From the NCBI RefSeq assembly GCF_932526225.1, contig NC_064041.1, positions 9,530,813 through 9,594,812 on the forward strand: a stretch of DNA of 64,000 nt. Direction: 5' to 3'. Positions 1-11,813 of the stretch are shown in pieces (the first letter of the stretch is position 1; each line of letters begins with the position of its first letter). Origin of the DNA: Nematostella vectensis (Eukaryota > Cnidaria > Anthozoa > Actiniaria > Edwardsiidae). The position numbers and the translations under genes were made by a program. The notes below the pieces were generated by a model that was not told where the DNA came from, did no database searches, and saw only the letters and a program-made list of their open reading frames with translations.

Positions 1-1556
1 TTGAAGATAGAGGGTTTTGGTGGCAGAGCAGTCTACAAAGAGGTGAGAAACTGTCTCCATCTCTGTCCAGCAAAATTAACATCTTGGCGTAGCTACATGC
101 TTGAATTTATAAAGGTCACTATTTAGGTATAGGCAGTTATTAATTATCTTATACTGGAATGCTCTTAGATAGCAATTGTTTGTACATCTGTAGATTCTGT
201 TATATAGTTATCTCCAATCTATATTATTTGAAAGATGCAGTTTGCGTGGGAGACTTTTTTGCGATGTTGGAGGCTCAACCCAATCTTTTAAGAGAAGCAT
301 ATATAATTGATTATGTTTAAATTTGTTCAAATATATAACCTCACCCTTAATATAAACTGAGAACGGATTGAGTCCAGAGCTGGGCAAATCTTGGCCATTT
401 TTCAAGAGTTTTTTTCCAAGCCAAGGGGATTGAATTAACTATAGCACGCCATTGGAGGAACTGATTTTCCGCAAAGCCTTTTGCTTTCGCAATCTCCCAA
501 CTAAAACTTCCCGCCTTGTCGCATAAATCACCTACCATACTGACTTACTTTATTTTCTAAGGGGCCCAAATTAACTATAGATAACGGGATTTTCACATTG
601 CTGTTGTTCCAGAGAGGTTGAAAAAGAATAGATCCAATATCATTAACATCTACCGGTAGGCTAGCTGAGCATGCCCATGTGGATAAAATTGAATTGTAGA
701 AATCTAGTGTCTTCTGGGAGGTTTTTCATATCAAGATTAGACTTGATTGATTTTCTGCCCCCTAGCTTCCTTAATTGCTAATTGGGGATAATTTTCCCTG
801 TTTTATCTTCCTTTTCGGCTAGTTTGATAGCCCATTCTACCTGTCTTGTTTTAATAATTGTATTTAAGTCTGGGAGGTTTAGTCCTCCTACTTCGCGGTC
901 AGCGATCAGAGTACTGTATTTTATTTTGTGTTTTTTACTGTTCCATAGAAAATCAAGAATCGCAGTTTTTACCTTATCCACAAATGTTTTTGGCGGCCAT
1001 ATGTTTGAACATACATAGAGCACTTTCGAGAGCGCCATAGATTTTATAACAGTCACTTTCCCATAAAGTGTTAAGGCTCGTGATGTCCAAATATTAAGCG
1101 ACGTTTTCAAGTTTTCAAGAATCCTAGCAAAATTGTTTTTTTTTTGTATGTGTGATGGATTGTAAGAGAAATATAAGCCTAATATTTTAACTCCATCTTT
1201 ATGATAAGTCTACAATTTTTAATTTATATTTGAGGAAGGGAGCAGCGCTTACGGAAGACGTGTAACCTATCCACCCTATCTCTGATTTCGAAACATTTAT
1301 TTTTAGTGACGAGAAGGCGTAAATGGTGTCTAAGCAACGGAATAGTTTATCTAAGGATTTTACATTTTTCAAAAAAAAATGTTGCATCGTCGTCAAAGAG
1401 TACTAGTTTAACTTCACGTTCTCCTATTGTGACACCTTTTATATCTACATCTTGCCTCACGCAAATAGCTAAAATCTCTATTCCGAGCCTCCTAAAAGTC
1501 ATGAATTTTGTGAATTTTTCTTGGGAGAACCACAGACCCCCTACAAAATAGATCAT
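1..1556 (-). mobile_element. Decayed L1/Tx1-like non-LTR retrotransposon, reverse transcriptase part
   Basis: Reading leftward on the minus strand, successive open fragments match the later part of a LINE reverse transcriptase. At about 1350-1550 the catalytic box reads LFDDDATFF where YADD is expected, after an IKGVTIGE motif. A KINVSKSE segment follows at about 1300. At 778-1110 comes the post-RT region (LYGKVTVIKS, FLWNSKKHKI, GGLNLPDL). At 1-90 there is the C-terminal zinc-binding tail with ETVSHLFVDC. The fragments lie in different frames and are broken by stops, so the element is dead. The 5' side (endonuclease and early RT) is missing above about 1560, typical of 5' truncation, and the 3' end runs off the left edge. 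Assignment to the L1/Tx1 side of the LINE tree rests on motif style only. Confidence 0.85.
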
Positions 1557-1559
1557 CCT

Positions 1560-2137
1560 TTAGTAAATGAATGTAATGCACCTTTTTAAAATTTCATGAC
1601 TTTTGCTTGTGCCCAATCCTCTTTCTTTGTTTGTACAGCACGGCACCGTAAAAGCTGCTTGTTTTTACCATTGTGGGTTTACTGCAATTGTGAGCAACTT
1701 CTTATTACAGTTGTGGGTTTATTACATTTGTAGGTGTTTATAACATTTGTGGGCTCTACACTCATTCGGTTATAAGGCCATTAAAATGGGGAGGGTCGGA
1801 TAGATTGGGGGAGGGTCGAAATTTTTGAACCAGGAAAAAATTCAACTGAGCAGCACCCCCCCCCCCCCCAGCCCCCAACCTTTCCCTTAGCAAGAGAGAT
1901 GTAAAAAAAAAAGCCGTGTGACATTAGGTTTACCTCTTCAAATGGAGCTTTTTATAGCTATTTATACGCTTTTTGGTTCGGAATCTTATAAAGTAGAATC
2001 GTTTTTAAATATGTGATCTTTTTGGTCTCATGAAATGGTAAATCACCACATGAAATGAAATATCACCAAGTTTGGTGCTTTTGTCCGCTGTGTATAGATT
2101 GGGCACTTTTTGTTTGCTAAGCGATCTGACTGCTTTG
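1560..2137. other. No gene recognised; AT-rich with homopolymer runs
   Basis: I see no coding signal. A few imperfect copies of a TTTGTGGGTTT-like phrase lie at about 1665-1760, and a run of C lies at about 1857-1869. Confidence 0.5.
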
Positions 2138-2265
2138 TAGTTTTGTCTACAAATAGCACGTATATTGCGAACCGGAAGTGGACTTTTCGCCGTTGTTGGG
2201 GGAGCTGCGAACGCAGCCTCTGCACCACCACCCCCTCCCCCCCCCCCCCCCTGGGTACGGGCCTG
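2138..2265. mobile_element. One-ended MITE fragment ending CTGGGTACGGGCCTG
   Basis: This stretch resembles the right part of the complete element at 13537-13877: a TCTACAAATAGCACGT phrase, then a GAAGTGGAC phrase, a C-run, and the terminal CTGGGTACGGGCCTG. No matching left terminus is visible, so it is truncated. Confidence 0.6.
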
Positions 2266-3320
2266 AAATACACCTACAATAACCTCATTTTCTAGAAGGT
2301 GGCAAAATATTCCTCGATTTTAAGGTTAAGTTGTACTCTTATCAAATCTCGTCAAATCTGTGCTTGATAGCTTTTAATGTGTCTAAAGATAAGACAACCA
2401 TTTCATGCAAACCCAGTAAAACAAGGATAGCGAGATGACGAGTATAGCGGAGCCGCACGCGGAGCCGCACGCGGAGCTCCCTCCTTACATAGAAATTGGT
2501 AAACCAAACGACTCAAAATGTGTGGTCAATGACGTCATGTCACACTTTTTTGTGCCCGCTAACTGTACCACTCACGTGACCAGCACACGGGACAAGGCCA
2601 GCTAATTAAAAATTGACCGCTCTCAACCAATGACAGAGTAGTCCCACTAAGAACCGGGGGCTTGGAAAAGGCGGGGGAAGCTAAGCATATTTTGACTATT
2701 GACATAAAACGATCAACAAGTTGTTTGCATTGTATTCTCCTTTTAATAGTGGGAAAGTGAGTGGTAGTTATCGTTTCACAGTCGGATGAAAAACACTATT
2801 TTTATTTAGCATTAAAATATATACTCTTTCACGGGGTTTATCGAAATGACTTTTAAATTGCTTGTATTTTAATGTGTTTCCACATGCGTAATTCAATAGA
2901 AAGTGAAACAAATAAATAAATCTTGGATATAAACGCTTGCGTACTGAAGTATGTCCTTTTTTTCAATTATTTTTCAAGTCGCAACTGAAATTTGAATGAA
3001 TCTGAAGTCACAACTATGAAATTTGAAGTAACAACTATGAAATTGGGCCGAGTCATATAAACCCCGAACCCCCCTTTTTGGCTATTGGCTACTGGTCGGA
3101 CCTGCTATATAGAAACACACGGCGACAACGACACTTGGCAGAAAAACATGGAATTCGGTCGGCAATCGTGTGTTGTAATGGGCTAGTTACAGTTTTAGTC
3201 GTTTTGGCTTGAAAAACTTGTACATGACCCGCAAACGCCTATTGCATGCGTGATATCAGGTGTATACATCTCTGAACATGCCAGTACACTCCGTATGTGA
3301 CGGCATACAAGGGTGTTCAA
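2266..3320. other. No gene recognised
   Basis: Mostly AT-rich. A short GC-rich direct repeat (GCGGAGCCGCAC) occurs at about 2449-2475. A sequence around 3100 could be upstream promoter DNA of the candidate exon at about 3586, but I see no firm TATA box or initiator. Confidence 0.4.
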
Positions 3321-3334
3321 GACGAACATCCTTG

Positions 3335-3390
3335 AACACGTGACGTGGCGAGTGCATCTTGAATATGCCCGCAACACGTGACGTGGCGCA
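3335..3390 (+). promoter_or_regulatory. Two copies of AACACGTGACGTGGCG
   Basis: The 16-base phrase AACACGTGACGTGGCG occurs twice, about 37 bases apart. It combines an E-box (CACGTG) with TGACGTGG, the core recognised by XBP1/ATF6-type bZIP factors. Both copies lie roughly 200-250 bases before a possible first exon (ATG at 3586). The function is inferred from motif knowledge only. Confidence 0.35.
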
Positions 3391-3585
3391 ATCATTTTCA
3401 TGACTTGAACACTCTTGAAAATGTACTGTTTTGCGCTGTAAAGAAAAGCGTTTAAATGAGAATTTGAAGGATATATCTGCCTAAGGAATTGCTTTCTACT
3501 TACAAGCTGGGAATATCGGCAGGTTCGTCAAAAACCTTTTTCACCTGGTGCGGTGGTTGATGAAGATGAAGACCAAGCAAACAAC

Positions 3586-3598
3586 ATGGACAGTCAAG
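3586..3598 (+). CDS. Candidate first coding exon end with strong splice donor
   Basis: ATGGACAGTCAAG is followed at 3599 by GTGAGT, a consensus 5' splice site. The frame stays open upstream of this ATG through an acidic stretch (VVDEDEDQANN), so translation might start further upstream. No partner exon is certain. The nearest plus-strand coding-like segment is the Q-rich block from about 8564, which is itself broken. It could equally be non-coding sequence with a chance donor. Confidence 0.25.
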
Positions 3599-4439
3599 GT
3601 GAGTTCGGAAGAAAATTTTCAATTCAAAATAGTGTGATTAAAATATGAAAATCAAAACGTACTTTCCATCCTTTTTCTTTTATATGTAATGCTTTTTGAT
3701 TGCAAATATTTCTGAAAATATTCCTCAAACAAAACGATTTTCGTCCCTTCACAACTTCCTTGATTTTCCCGGTGTCACCATTCAATCATCTTGTTTCCAC
3801 TGTGTTTTATTTGGCTGAATGCTGATTTGATGCTATTTTGGCGCGCAATATAATGGCTTTCCAGTTCTGTAAGAATCGTAAAAAAAACTTCCCCAAATAA
3901 AACAGTACTTACCCACATATAAGAACCTAGGTTTTTCCAGGTTAGCCTAAAAGATTCTTATTTAACTGGTACTATTTTAAATTTTAGGCTACTTAGGTTT
4001 TTAAATAAGTTCTTAATTTAAAAGAAGAATTAATATACTAATGGCTAATAGAAGTGTAGTATCTAGATTTATACCTTCGTAGAATATGTGGTCAAATATG
4101 CTAATAATATTGATTTACTGCTTGAGAATCATGATTTTCATCATTGCTGGGAGATCTTAAAGGTTCACTAAAAAAAAGCTGTTTCAAATCTAAATTGGTA
4201 TTTTTAGGCTAACAGGTTCTTATAAGCGGGTAAGTACTGTATAATATCTAATATCTACAAATCAATGGTTATCTAGCTAAGGTAAAAACAACCTTGAAGA
4301 CTCATGTATACACAGTTGTGTAAGTAAAACTATGTAATTTATAGATTTAGGCATTGTCTTAAAGCGGAGCTCCAAACGACCAAACCCTTTTTTCGCTTAA
4401 TGATTTAAGAAATATTAAACATTTTTGTATTTCTTATTT

Positions 4440-5170
4440 TGACGACGTCAACGATTTCACAGATCACGCGACCAACTTGTTATACCCGCTTCCCCCCTCC
4501 CTTGACATCTACATGACACATAACAAGTTTAGTTGTCATACGATATTTCGGCGTCAGGATAGTTTTACTTTATTGACGTCATCGATGACGTCACGTTGCC
4601 CCCACTTGAAACATACATCACACCTACCGAGTTTTGTTTTCATAAGATGTTTCTTCAATAAAATATAACTATTTTTTATTTTGATGACGTCAGCATACTT
4701 TTGCTTCTAGCGACGGCAATTTACGTCATATGATGTTTCGTTCATGAGATATTGATATTTTTGTTTTTAATGAAATCGGAGTATTTTTTTATTTTTGATG
4801 TGACGTCATCGATGACGTCCCAAATCACATGACCATATTTTTTCATATACCCCCCCTTGTACAAACATAACACTTACCAAGTTTGGTCGTGAAACAATGT
4901 TTATTTCAAGAGATATGAATTATTTGCTTTTAATCACGTTTTTGGCTTTTAGTGACGTCGTCGATGACGTCACACAATACGTGACCATATTGTTGCATCC
5001 CCCTGACACGTGACACCTACATGATGACACCTACCGAATTTGGTTGGCATACGATGTTTCCTTCGTTAAATATCAATATTTTTTTTATTTTGATGATGTC
5101 AGCATCTTTTTGCTTCTTGTAACGTCATCGATGACGTCACAAATCACGTGACCACAGTTTTGCACCTCCC
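4440..5170. repeat. Diverged tandem repeat, 150-230 bp units, with double-CRE palindromes
   Basis: Four to five diverged copies follow one another. Each has a GACGTC-rich core, an ATCACGTGACCA phrase, a short C-run, 'ACACCTACCGAGTTTGGTTG', 'CATACGATGTTTC' and a T-rich tail. The cores at 4574-4593, 4801-4820, 4953-4972 and 5120-5139 are TGACGTCATCGATGACGTCA or one base away from it. That 20-mer is a perfect palindrome made of two consensus CRE sites (TGACGTCA) spaced by TCGA. It may be a transposon array or a regulatory repeat. Confidence 0.8.
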
Positions 5171-5888
5171 TTGACACATACTACAAAGGCTAAAACTTTC
5201 ATGATCGAACACAATATATGCAAACAAATGCAGGTGTACGATAGTGTTTCGGTTGAATCAAACAATAGAATAGTTGCTAAATCCCAGGTTGTTCAGGGCA
5301 GCAATAATTTCCAATATAATGTTTAGAGATTTTTTCTTTTTCTTTTCCTGATCAATACTTATTTTTATTAGATACTCTGCCTTGAGTCAATTGTGCAGAG
5401 AAAAAAAACATACCACTATCTATATCGATATATTTTCAAAACAAACGAAAAGCGCCTATGGTAACCCTATGATAATTGATTAAACAAAAAGTGGTTTTCA
5501 TAAACCCGTGGTTCAGCGAATGGGTATTGACTTCTGGAAAAATCAATGCTTAAGCGGTTCTGCGTATGGAAAAAACAATGGTTGAGATTCCTGAGTGATA
5601 CCGATTTCTTTTTGTTTTGTTATTATTTTCAATCTGATTGGATAATTTATTATTTTTATCCATGTTAGTTTTTATCCAAATTAGGAAGAAAATTCTAAGC
5701 ATACCCCCACTGACCTATAAATGTGTCAAGTTAAGATTCCCTAGGTGAAGAGACGCCTTTGAAAGTGAACCGAGAACGGGTCTCTTAATCTTCAAGCTGT
5801 ATTCATTTTAAAAGAGCCTTAATTAAAATAGTTTAAATTCTAAAGCAGTTCATCTTTTCTGACTTTCTTGACAGCATAGAGAAGTTAG
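5171..5888. other. No gene recognised
   Basis: AT-rich sequence without coding signal or clear repeats. Confidence 0.5.
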
Positions 5889-6000
5889 GTGTTTGGATTA
5901 CATATAGAATTAGTCTATTAATCCAAAACCACCTGCAAGTACATTTAGCGAAAGTCTATATGTAACTAGTTTTGGTCTAATTCTATCTATGTAATCCAAC
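5889..6000. mobile_element. Short foldback/MITE with about 25-bp inverted ends
   Basis: GTTTGGATTACATATAGAAT at the left is mirrored by TCTATCTATGTAATCCAAC at the right, so the two ends pair as an imperfect inverted repeat around an AT-rich centre. It has no coding capacity. Confidence 0.6.
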
Positions 6001-6089
6001 GAATAACTTTATCACAACTATTTTAAATAAACTATTTGAAAATCATTAGGGTGTAAGTCTCTTGCTCTGTTTCTTGCTTCACTGTTCAT

Positions 6090-6178
6090 GCGTGCTCTCA
6101 CGAAATGGAAACAAATATCGCTCTCACAAAATGGAAACAAAAACCTGCTCTCACGAAATGGGAACAAAAATGTGCTGA
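6090..6178. repeat. Three tandem copies of a ~30-bp unit
   Basis: A GCTCTCACGAAATGGAAACA-type unit is repeated three times with small changes (ACGAAATGG, ACAAAATGG, ACGAAATGGG). I see no function. Confidence 0.65.
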
Positions 6179-6249
6179 GTTGAACATTGCGGCAGACCAT
6201 ACTCAAAAAAAGACTACCGGTACTAATAATATTCGATAAACACAATACG

Positions 6250-8560
6250 TTAAGTACCTCTGTTTCTATCCTGCCTTCAAACGTGATATTATTTTAAGTA
6301 TTCCTAGCCTGCGGTCGTAACTTATTTTAATACGGTTTTATAAAAGAATCAAAGAAGCAGAAAAACGAAAAAACATCTCGAACAATTTTAAAGAATTTTA
6401 AAGTGCTCCTTTTGTCATCGCCACCCATGCGCATGGTTGCGTAGCGCACTTAAGATTCCGGATTGGCAGAACTCAACAATTGCCTAGTAACCCAGTAGAA
6501 GACTAATACAAACTTTATTTTCCCACACACTCTCTTCATTGCCCAGCGCAGTTTTAACGAGTTGCAATTATATAGGATTGTCTATCTGGCCCCAGGGCAT
6601 TCGTGTTAATGCACTGTTTATACTGTGCGTTCCCATACCAACCAGGACTAGCGTGATCAATAATATCTTAAAAGGTTCTAACACACCCTTAAAAATTATT
6701 TAAATGTTTTCCAAATGTAGTTATTGATATTATTATTATATTGTTATTGTATTTATTATTATTATTTTTCATTGTACCAATCTTGTAAACTATACATCGA
6801 TCCTTCACTCCTGTACTCTTCATCCGGCTTTTGCTCTTCCTACATGTATGGTATTACCAAGTTTTACCAATAAAGAAGTGATTGATTAATACCTATTTTT
6901 TTATTAGATACACTGCCTTTAGTCAGTATCGCAAAGAAAAATTTTTTACTGTATCGTTGCATCTTCAGAGACAAACAAGCAAATAGTGCCGGCAACTCAA
7001 GTTGATAATTGATTAAACTTCGACAAACTCCATTCGTAATGAGATGTTAACTCGGATGAAACAATACTAATAATTAAGCCCCTAAGGATCAATGGTATTT
7101 TAAAAGGTCCTTGACACGAAAGATATACATTATTATTAGGATGTTTTTAATGATATTAGGGAAGTGTTTCATATTATGTATTTTTCTCTATTTAAAGGTT
7201 CCATCATATTCCGTATTTGCACGATTTGTTTAACACTAGTAATTGTTTTTTTAAATAGCAATGCAATCTTGAGAACTAAGACAAAAGAACTTGAAAAGCG
7301 GAACACGCGTCTAATCTTGTTACTGGAAAAATATCAAAAGTGTTCTATTCTAAGTGTTCTATAAAGTTATGGTGGTAAATGCAAAAACCGTCCATAATTG
7401 GGGCAATACACTGTAGTATGTATTGACAGCCTCATTATAAATAAATTTTCACCCCTCACCATATCTTAGTATGAATGAATAAGCGCCGCATTCCCTGACA
7501 GGCGCCCTAAATGTATGTAAATAACACCGCAATACTAAACAGAATACCAAAGAAACCCGTGGAGTTTTAACCCGCAGCGAGTTTTAGTTTTTAAAAAAAA
7601 CATTACAATTTTTAAGTATTTTTTATTACCCCTCGAGGTCTCAAACCTCGTTACCAAGTGACTTAGGTAACAGGAATGAAATAGTGTGAAATGAACATTT
7701 ACTTTCCCAGGTCGTAGTTAGGAGGGTTCACTCACGCTTGCAAACCTTCCAACGTTGCACGAGCGAAGAAATATTGCATGCCGGCGGTTCGTTTCCAGAA
7801 TCAAACCACAGAATCCTCTTTTTCCTATCATTAAAGGGCGTCGCATTACACATGATTCAGGGTATAACCTCAGAGGCCTACTAATACGAGTCGTTTCAAC
7901 GAGTTCGTTACTGTTAAATATGCTGATTACATTTAAATTAATTGTACTTTGTTGAAGTGTTTACTTGTATCTCTGACTCAACTGTAATCTAGTCTATACT
8001 TCGAGAGGTTGAATTAAACTTATTATTACTTTCATGTTTCTCATAATATAGAATTGAACACGAAGTTGCGTATAAGGATTTGATCTAAGGATTTAATTAC
8101 ACAGATACTTTTCATTTTTATGGTATGACATTTCTTTCCTGCTTCGAAAAATCTCGAAAAAATCCTCTCTTCCTGGGTAGGTAACCGCCCCTGCATGTTG
8201 CACACCCCACCCAACAAGGAGATAATGAATTTAATGTTTCTATGCCAAAATACTTCAAAACCCAAGGAGGCATTGGCACACACAGAGTGAAGAAATTGTT
8301 AATTACTATTATGCTTCAGTAGCTGTGGATGTATATCATGGATGTTGTCTTGATGAATGAACATGAAGCTCTGTGTGTGGTTGCCTGTTAATTTTTTTTT
8401 TTTTGGGGGGGGGGGGATTTTGTGTGTGATGGAAGATGTTCATAATAAGGAATAAAAGTTGTGATTGTGGTATTGTGTTTAAAGTTGAGCATTCTTATAA
8501 ATTTCCTTTTTGCATGTAGTTTTAGATCACTCCCTATTATGGTAAAATATGTTTTACTAT
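6250..8560. other. No gene recognised over about 2.3 kb
   Basis: AT-rich. It includes a TTATTATTA-type simple stretch near 6720-6770 and a T-run/G-run at 8391-8416. Small open frames here have no recognisable similarity, so I did not call them. Confidence 0.45.
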
Positions 8561-8563
8561 CAG

Positions 8564-9691
8564 GCGCAGGAACAGTTTGAGTTAAAAAAAAGAAGAGCTT
8601 GAACTAAGAAAGCAAGGACAGCTGTAGCACTCAAACAGCAGGAAGGGATGCTAGAGCACCTTCAGCAACAAAGCCGCCAACAGTTTGAGCTGCAACAGCA
8701 GGAAGGAATGCTACAGCACCTTCAGCAACAAAGCCGCCAACAGTTTGAGCTGCAACAGCAGGAAGGAATGCTAGAGCACCTTCAGCAACAAAGCCGCCAA
8801 CAGTTTGAGATGCAACAGCAGGAAGGAATGCTAGAGCACCTTCAGCAACAAAGCCGCCAACTGTTTGAGATGCAACAGCAGGAAGGAATGCTACAGCACC
8901 TTCAGCAACAAAGCCACCAACAGTTTGAGCTGCAGCAGCAGGAAGGAATGCTAGAGCACCTTCAGCAACAAAGCCGCCAACAGTTTGAGCTGCAACAGCA
9001 GGAAGGAATGCTACAGCACCTTCAGCAACAAAGCCGCCAACAGTTTGAGCTGCAACAGCAGGAAGGAATGCTAGAGCACCTTCAGCAACAAAGCCGCCAA
9101 CAGTTTGAGCTGCAACAGCAGGAATAAATGCTACAGCACCTTCAGCAACAAAGCCGCCAACAGTTTGAGCTGCAACAGCAGGAAGGAATGCTAGAGCACC
9201 TTCAGCAACAAAGCCGCCAACAGTTTGAGCTGCAACAGCAGGAAGTGCTACAGCACCTTCAGCAACAAAGCCGCCAACAGTTTGAGCTGCAACAGCAAGA
9301 AGGAATGCTAGAGCACCTTCAGCAACAAAGCCGCCATCAGTTTGAGCTGCAACAGCAGGAATGAATGCTACAGCACCTTCAGCAACAAAGCCGCCAACAG
9401 TTTGAGCTGCAACAGCAAGAAGGAATGCTAGAGCACCTTCAGCAACAAAGCCGCCAACAGTTGGAGCTGCAACAGCAGGAAGGGATGCTACAGCACCTTC
9501 AGCAACAAAGCCGCCAACAGTTTGAGCTGCAACAGCAGCAATGGCAACAGCAACAACGGCAGTGGCAGCAACAGCTACAGCAATCCCAGCTAGAGCAGCG
9601 ACAGCAAGAGATGCAGTTACAGCAGCAAATGCAAATTGCACAAACAAAGCTCTTGATGTCCCTAATAGAAAAAATGAACAAGGAGCAGTAA
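8564..9691 (+). pseudogene. Q-rich coiled-coil reading frame of 60-bp repeats, interrupted by stops
   Basis: After a possible acceptor (TATCAG at 8558-8563) the plus strand reads AQEQFEL, then a one-base frame slip and a stop near 8600-8626. Next come fifteen 20-residue repeats (8640-9540) of the form GMLxHLQQQSRQQFELQQQE, where x alternates between E and Q. A non-repeated tail follows (QQQWQQQQRQW ... QIAQTKLLMSLIEKMNKEQ) and stops at 9689-9691. In-frame TAA at 9124-9126 and TGA at 9361-9363 break the array, and one unit lacks three bases near 9245. An AATAAA lies at 10001-10006, about 310 bases after the final stop, as expected for a last exon. The tail resembles the Gln-rich C-termini of SANT/Myb-like proteins, including Harbinger-associated ones, but that is only a guess. 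A pseudogene, or assembly error in a repeat, best explains the breaks. Confidence 0.6.
8640..9540. repeat. 60-bp tandem repeat, 15 units, 120-bp higher-order alternation
   Basis: Units are nearly identical and differ regularly at one position: CTAGAG (Glu) and CTACAG (Gln) alternate along the array except for one Glu-Glu pair (units 3 and 4). The array therefore seems to have grown by copying 120-bp dimers. Confidence 0.95.
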
Positions 9692-11289
9692 ATTCAATGC
9701 TTTTCTGTCCATTTAATTTCAGAGTAATTATGAAAAGCCTTGAATTTACTGTTCCTTGTCCATAGTCAAGGCTGCAAGTCTCTGTCTATGCTCTTTTAAT
9801 TATAGATTAATTGCAGAGACTTTTCCATCTTTTTTATTATTTAACTTATATTTACTGAAGTATGAATCACTTGACCATTATAATTGCCATGATAATTAAT
9901 CTACTCAAAAATGAACTTCATGTGCATTTTGTTTCCAAACATGCATGTAAAAAATGTATTAAATCATTAAATGCTGAGTTTTGTACTTGAGCAATTTTAA
10001 AATAAAGATGACATTTATTAGACAAATTGCAGTGTTTTCACCTCAAAGCTTTAAATCTCATACATGAAGTATAGAAAAAATAAGGAGATAATAATAAAAG
10101 CAATGTTTACAATCTTTATATTTTCCAAAATTCTTTGAGTCTGGATCCCAAGAACATTTTAAAAATTAATACCCAAAAGCCCCCCGAAAAAGAAAAATCA
10201 ACATACAACTGACAATTGCAATGGTAGCAACTTTGTATAATTACTGTCCTTTTTTAAAGTGTTCTAAGCTCACATAATTAACAGATACTCCACTAGCATA
10301 CCCAAATAAAAACAACAACAAATGTTTCCCATCCCCATCTGTGTCATTTTTGGGGGGATGAGATTACACTCAATGTATCTGACATTGAAGAAATATTGCT
10401 TTCATTTGTGTTTATGATTATTTGCAGTCAGTCAAAAAGACTCAAGCCTTGGTTATCACAAAGATAAAAATAAGAAATAAAATAAAAAGGAATGTGAAAT
10501 ATTTCAACACTATTATGATTTATAGTTGGCTTAAACTTTTTATTTTGCAATCAATATTACCTGAAAACTGAAAACTTTTAAAAACAGGTGATACCATTGT
10601 GAGGTAATGTTACTAAGAATAGTGGTCATATAACTCATGGTCTTTTTATGACTATCATAATAAACAAGTTGTCATGAGAAATCTTTTGAAAGTCATATAG
10701 CTCTAATCTAGAATGACGATTTGAACAACATTTTGAAATAAAAAAAATGGGGGATTTGTTTAAATTAGTGAAACAACTAATTAATACCCAAATGTCTTTT
10801 TTTTCTCAACTTTTAAGCAAACCATAATTTATAAAAAGCCCCTCCATGACAAAAATACACTAAGAAAAATAGCTTGGCGAACAGGCCAAATTGCTTTCAT
10901 ACACCCCCTACCACTACCACGCGTCAATCAAATGTGATCAGAAACCTTTAGACTTGGTTCGTAGACCTTTTTTTGAGTTTTTTTTTGGTTCTGCAATTTT
11001 TTGCCAAAAACCTGGTGATTTCACGTTAAAACCTGGAGAGCTGACAGGTATGCTACTGACCTGGTTAAACCAGACTGGGGACTTTTAAAATTCCTGGTGG
11101 ACTTTTTGCCTCCCCATTACCTGCTAAGTTTTCAGACTGTCCATGGCAGAGTTTTCCCTCATACAATTTCACTCTGACCTGATGGCATGGAAGACCCCCC
11201 TCTATATCTAAAAAACCTGGGAAATTCCCAGCTTTTTACGGAAAACCCGCCTGGGAATCATTCACCAGGTCTGTTACAGAGGGGTATTT
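9692..11289. other. Probable 3' UTR then AT-rich intergenic sequence
   Basis: AATAAA at 10001-10006 may end the Q-rich transcript. The rest to 10880 is AT-rich with no coding signal. From 10950 to 11280 there are several ACCTGG-type phrases that may belong to a Harbinger-derived element, but I cannot define ends. Confidence 0.4.
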
Positions 11290-11813
11290 TCATGTGAAGT
11301 AGTCCTCAAGATCAGGTGGGTCCAGGCCGAAAAACTGGGATGTGGAGGAGCCATATAGGCAAGTGTTGGCGTTTCTTAAAAGTGCACAAACAATGTACAT
11401 TTTTCCAACTGGGCTCAGCCCTATCTTCAAGTCTTTCTAAAAATCCAGAAAGGCAAAGTAAGTTGATATGTCTTAAAAACCCATTCAACTGCAGTGCGAA
11501 CTTTGCTCATGGGGAGGTTAAATAGCTCCTGTTGGGCTTGCAGGTTTCTTCCTCTGAATGGGCACTGCAGTTGAGCCCTCAACGGGTAGGCGGGGTCCCC
11601 ATAAAGGCAGAGTGGCTGCCCAGCCGTGTTGATAGCATGCCTTTCTAAGAGCAGCAGCAAGCCCAACTCATGTAGCATGGCACTATCATGTCGTTTACCT
11701 TCAATGGGACCGAAAAGGTTGGCAATCAAACCATAATCATGGTCTCTAGTAGTTTGGTATTTAAGAACTGTAGAATTGAATTGAATCTGGTACTTTGAGA
11801 GTTTTTTGGCCAA
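11290..11813 (-). pseudogene. Harbinger/PIF-type transposase (DDE_4) C-terminal remnant, frameshifted
   Basis: The minus strand reads YGLIANLFGPIEGKRHDSAML, then LCLYGDPAYPLR, CPFRGRNLQAQQELFNLPMS and VRTAVEWVFKTY. These are hallmarks of the DDE_4 nuclease of Harbinger elements: the Asp of GDPAY and the Glu of VEW belong to the catalytic set. The frame is lost near 11430, but the domain continues in another frame (KIGLSPVGKMYIVCALLRNA, then FFGLDPPDLEDYF) to a TGA at 11290-11292. The N-terminal half, with the helix-turn-helix and first catalytic Asp, is not recognisable above 11813. No terminal inverted repeats were found. Dead copy. Confidence 0.85.

Noticed and set aside
7164-7364. 66-codon frame with a hydrophobic and a charged helix
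   Set aside because: No homology recognised, no promoter or splice signals, AT-rich surroundings.
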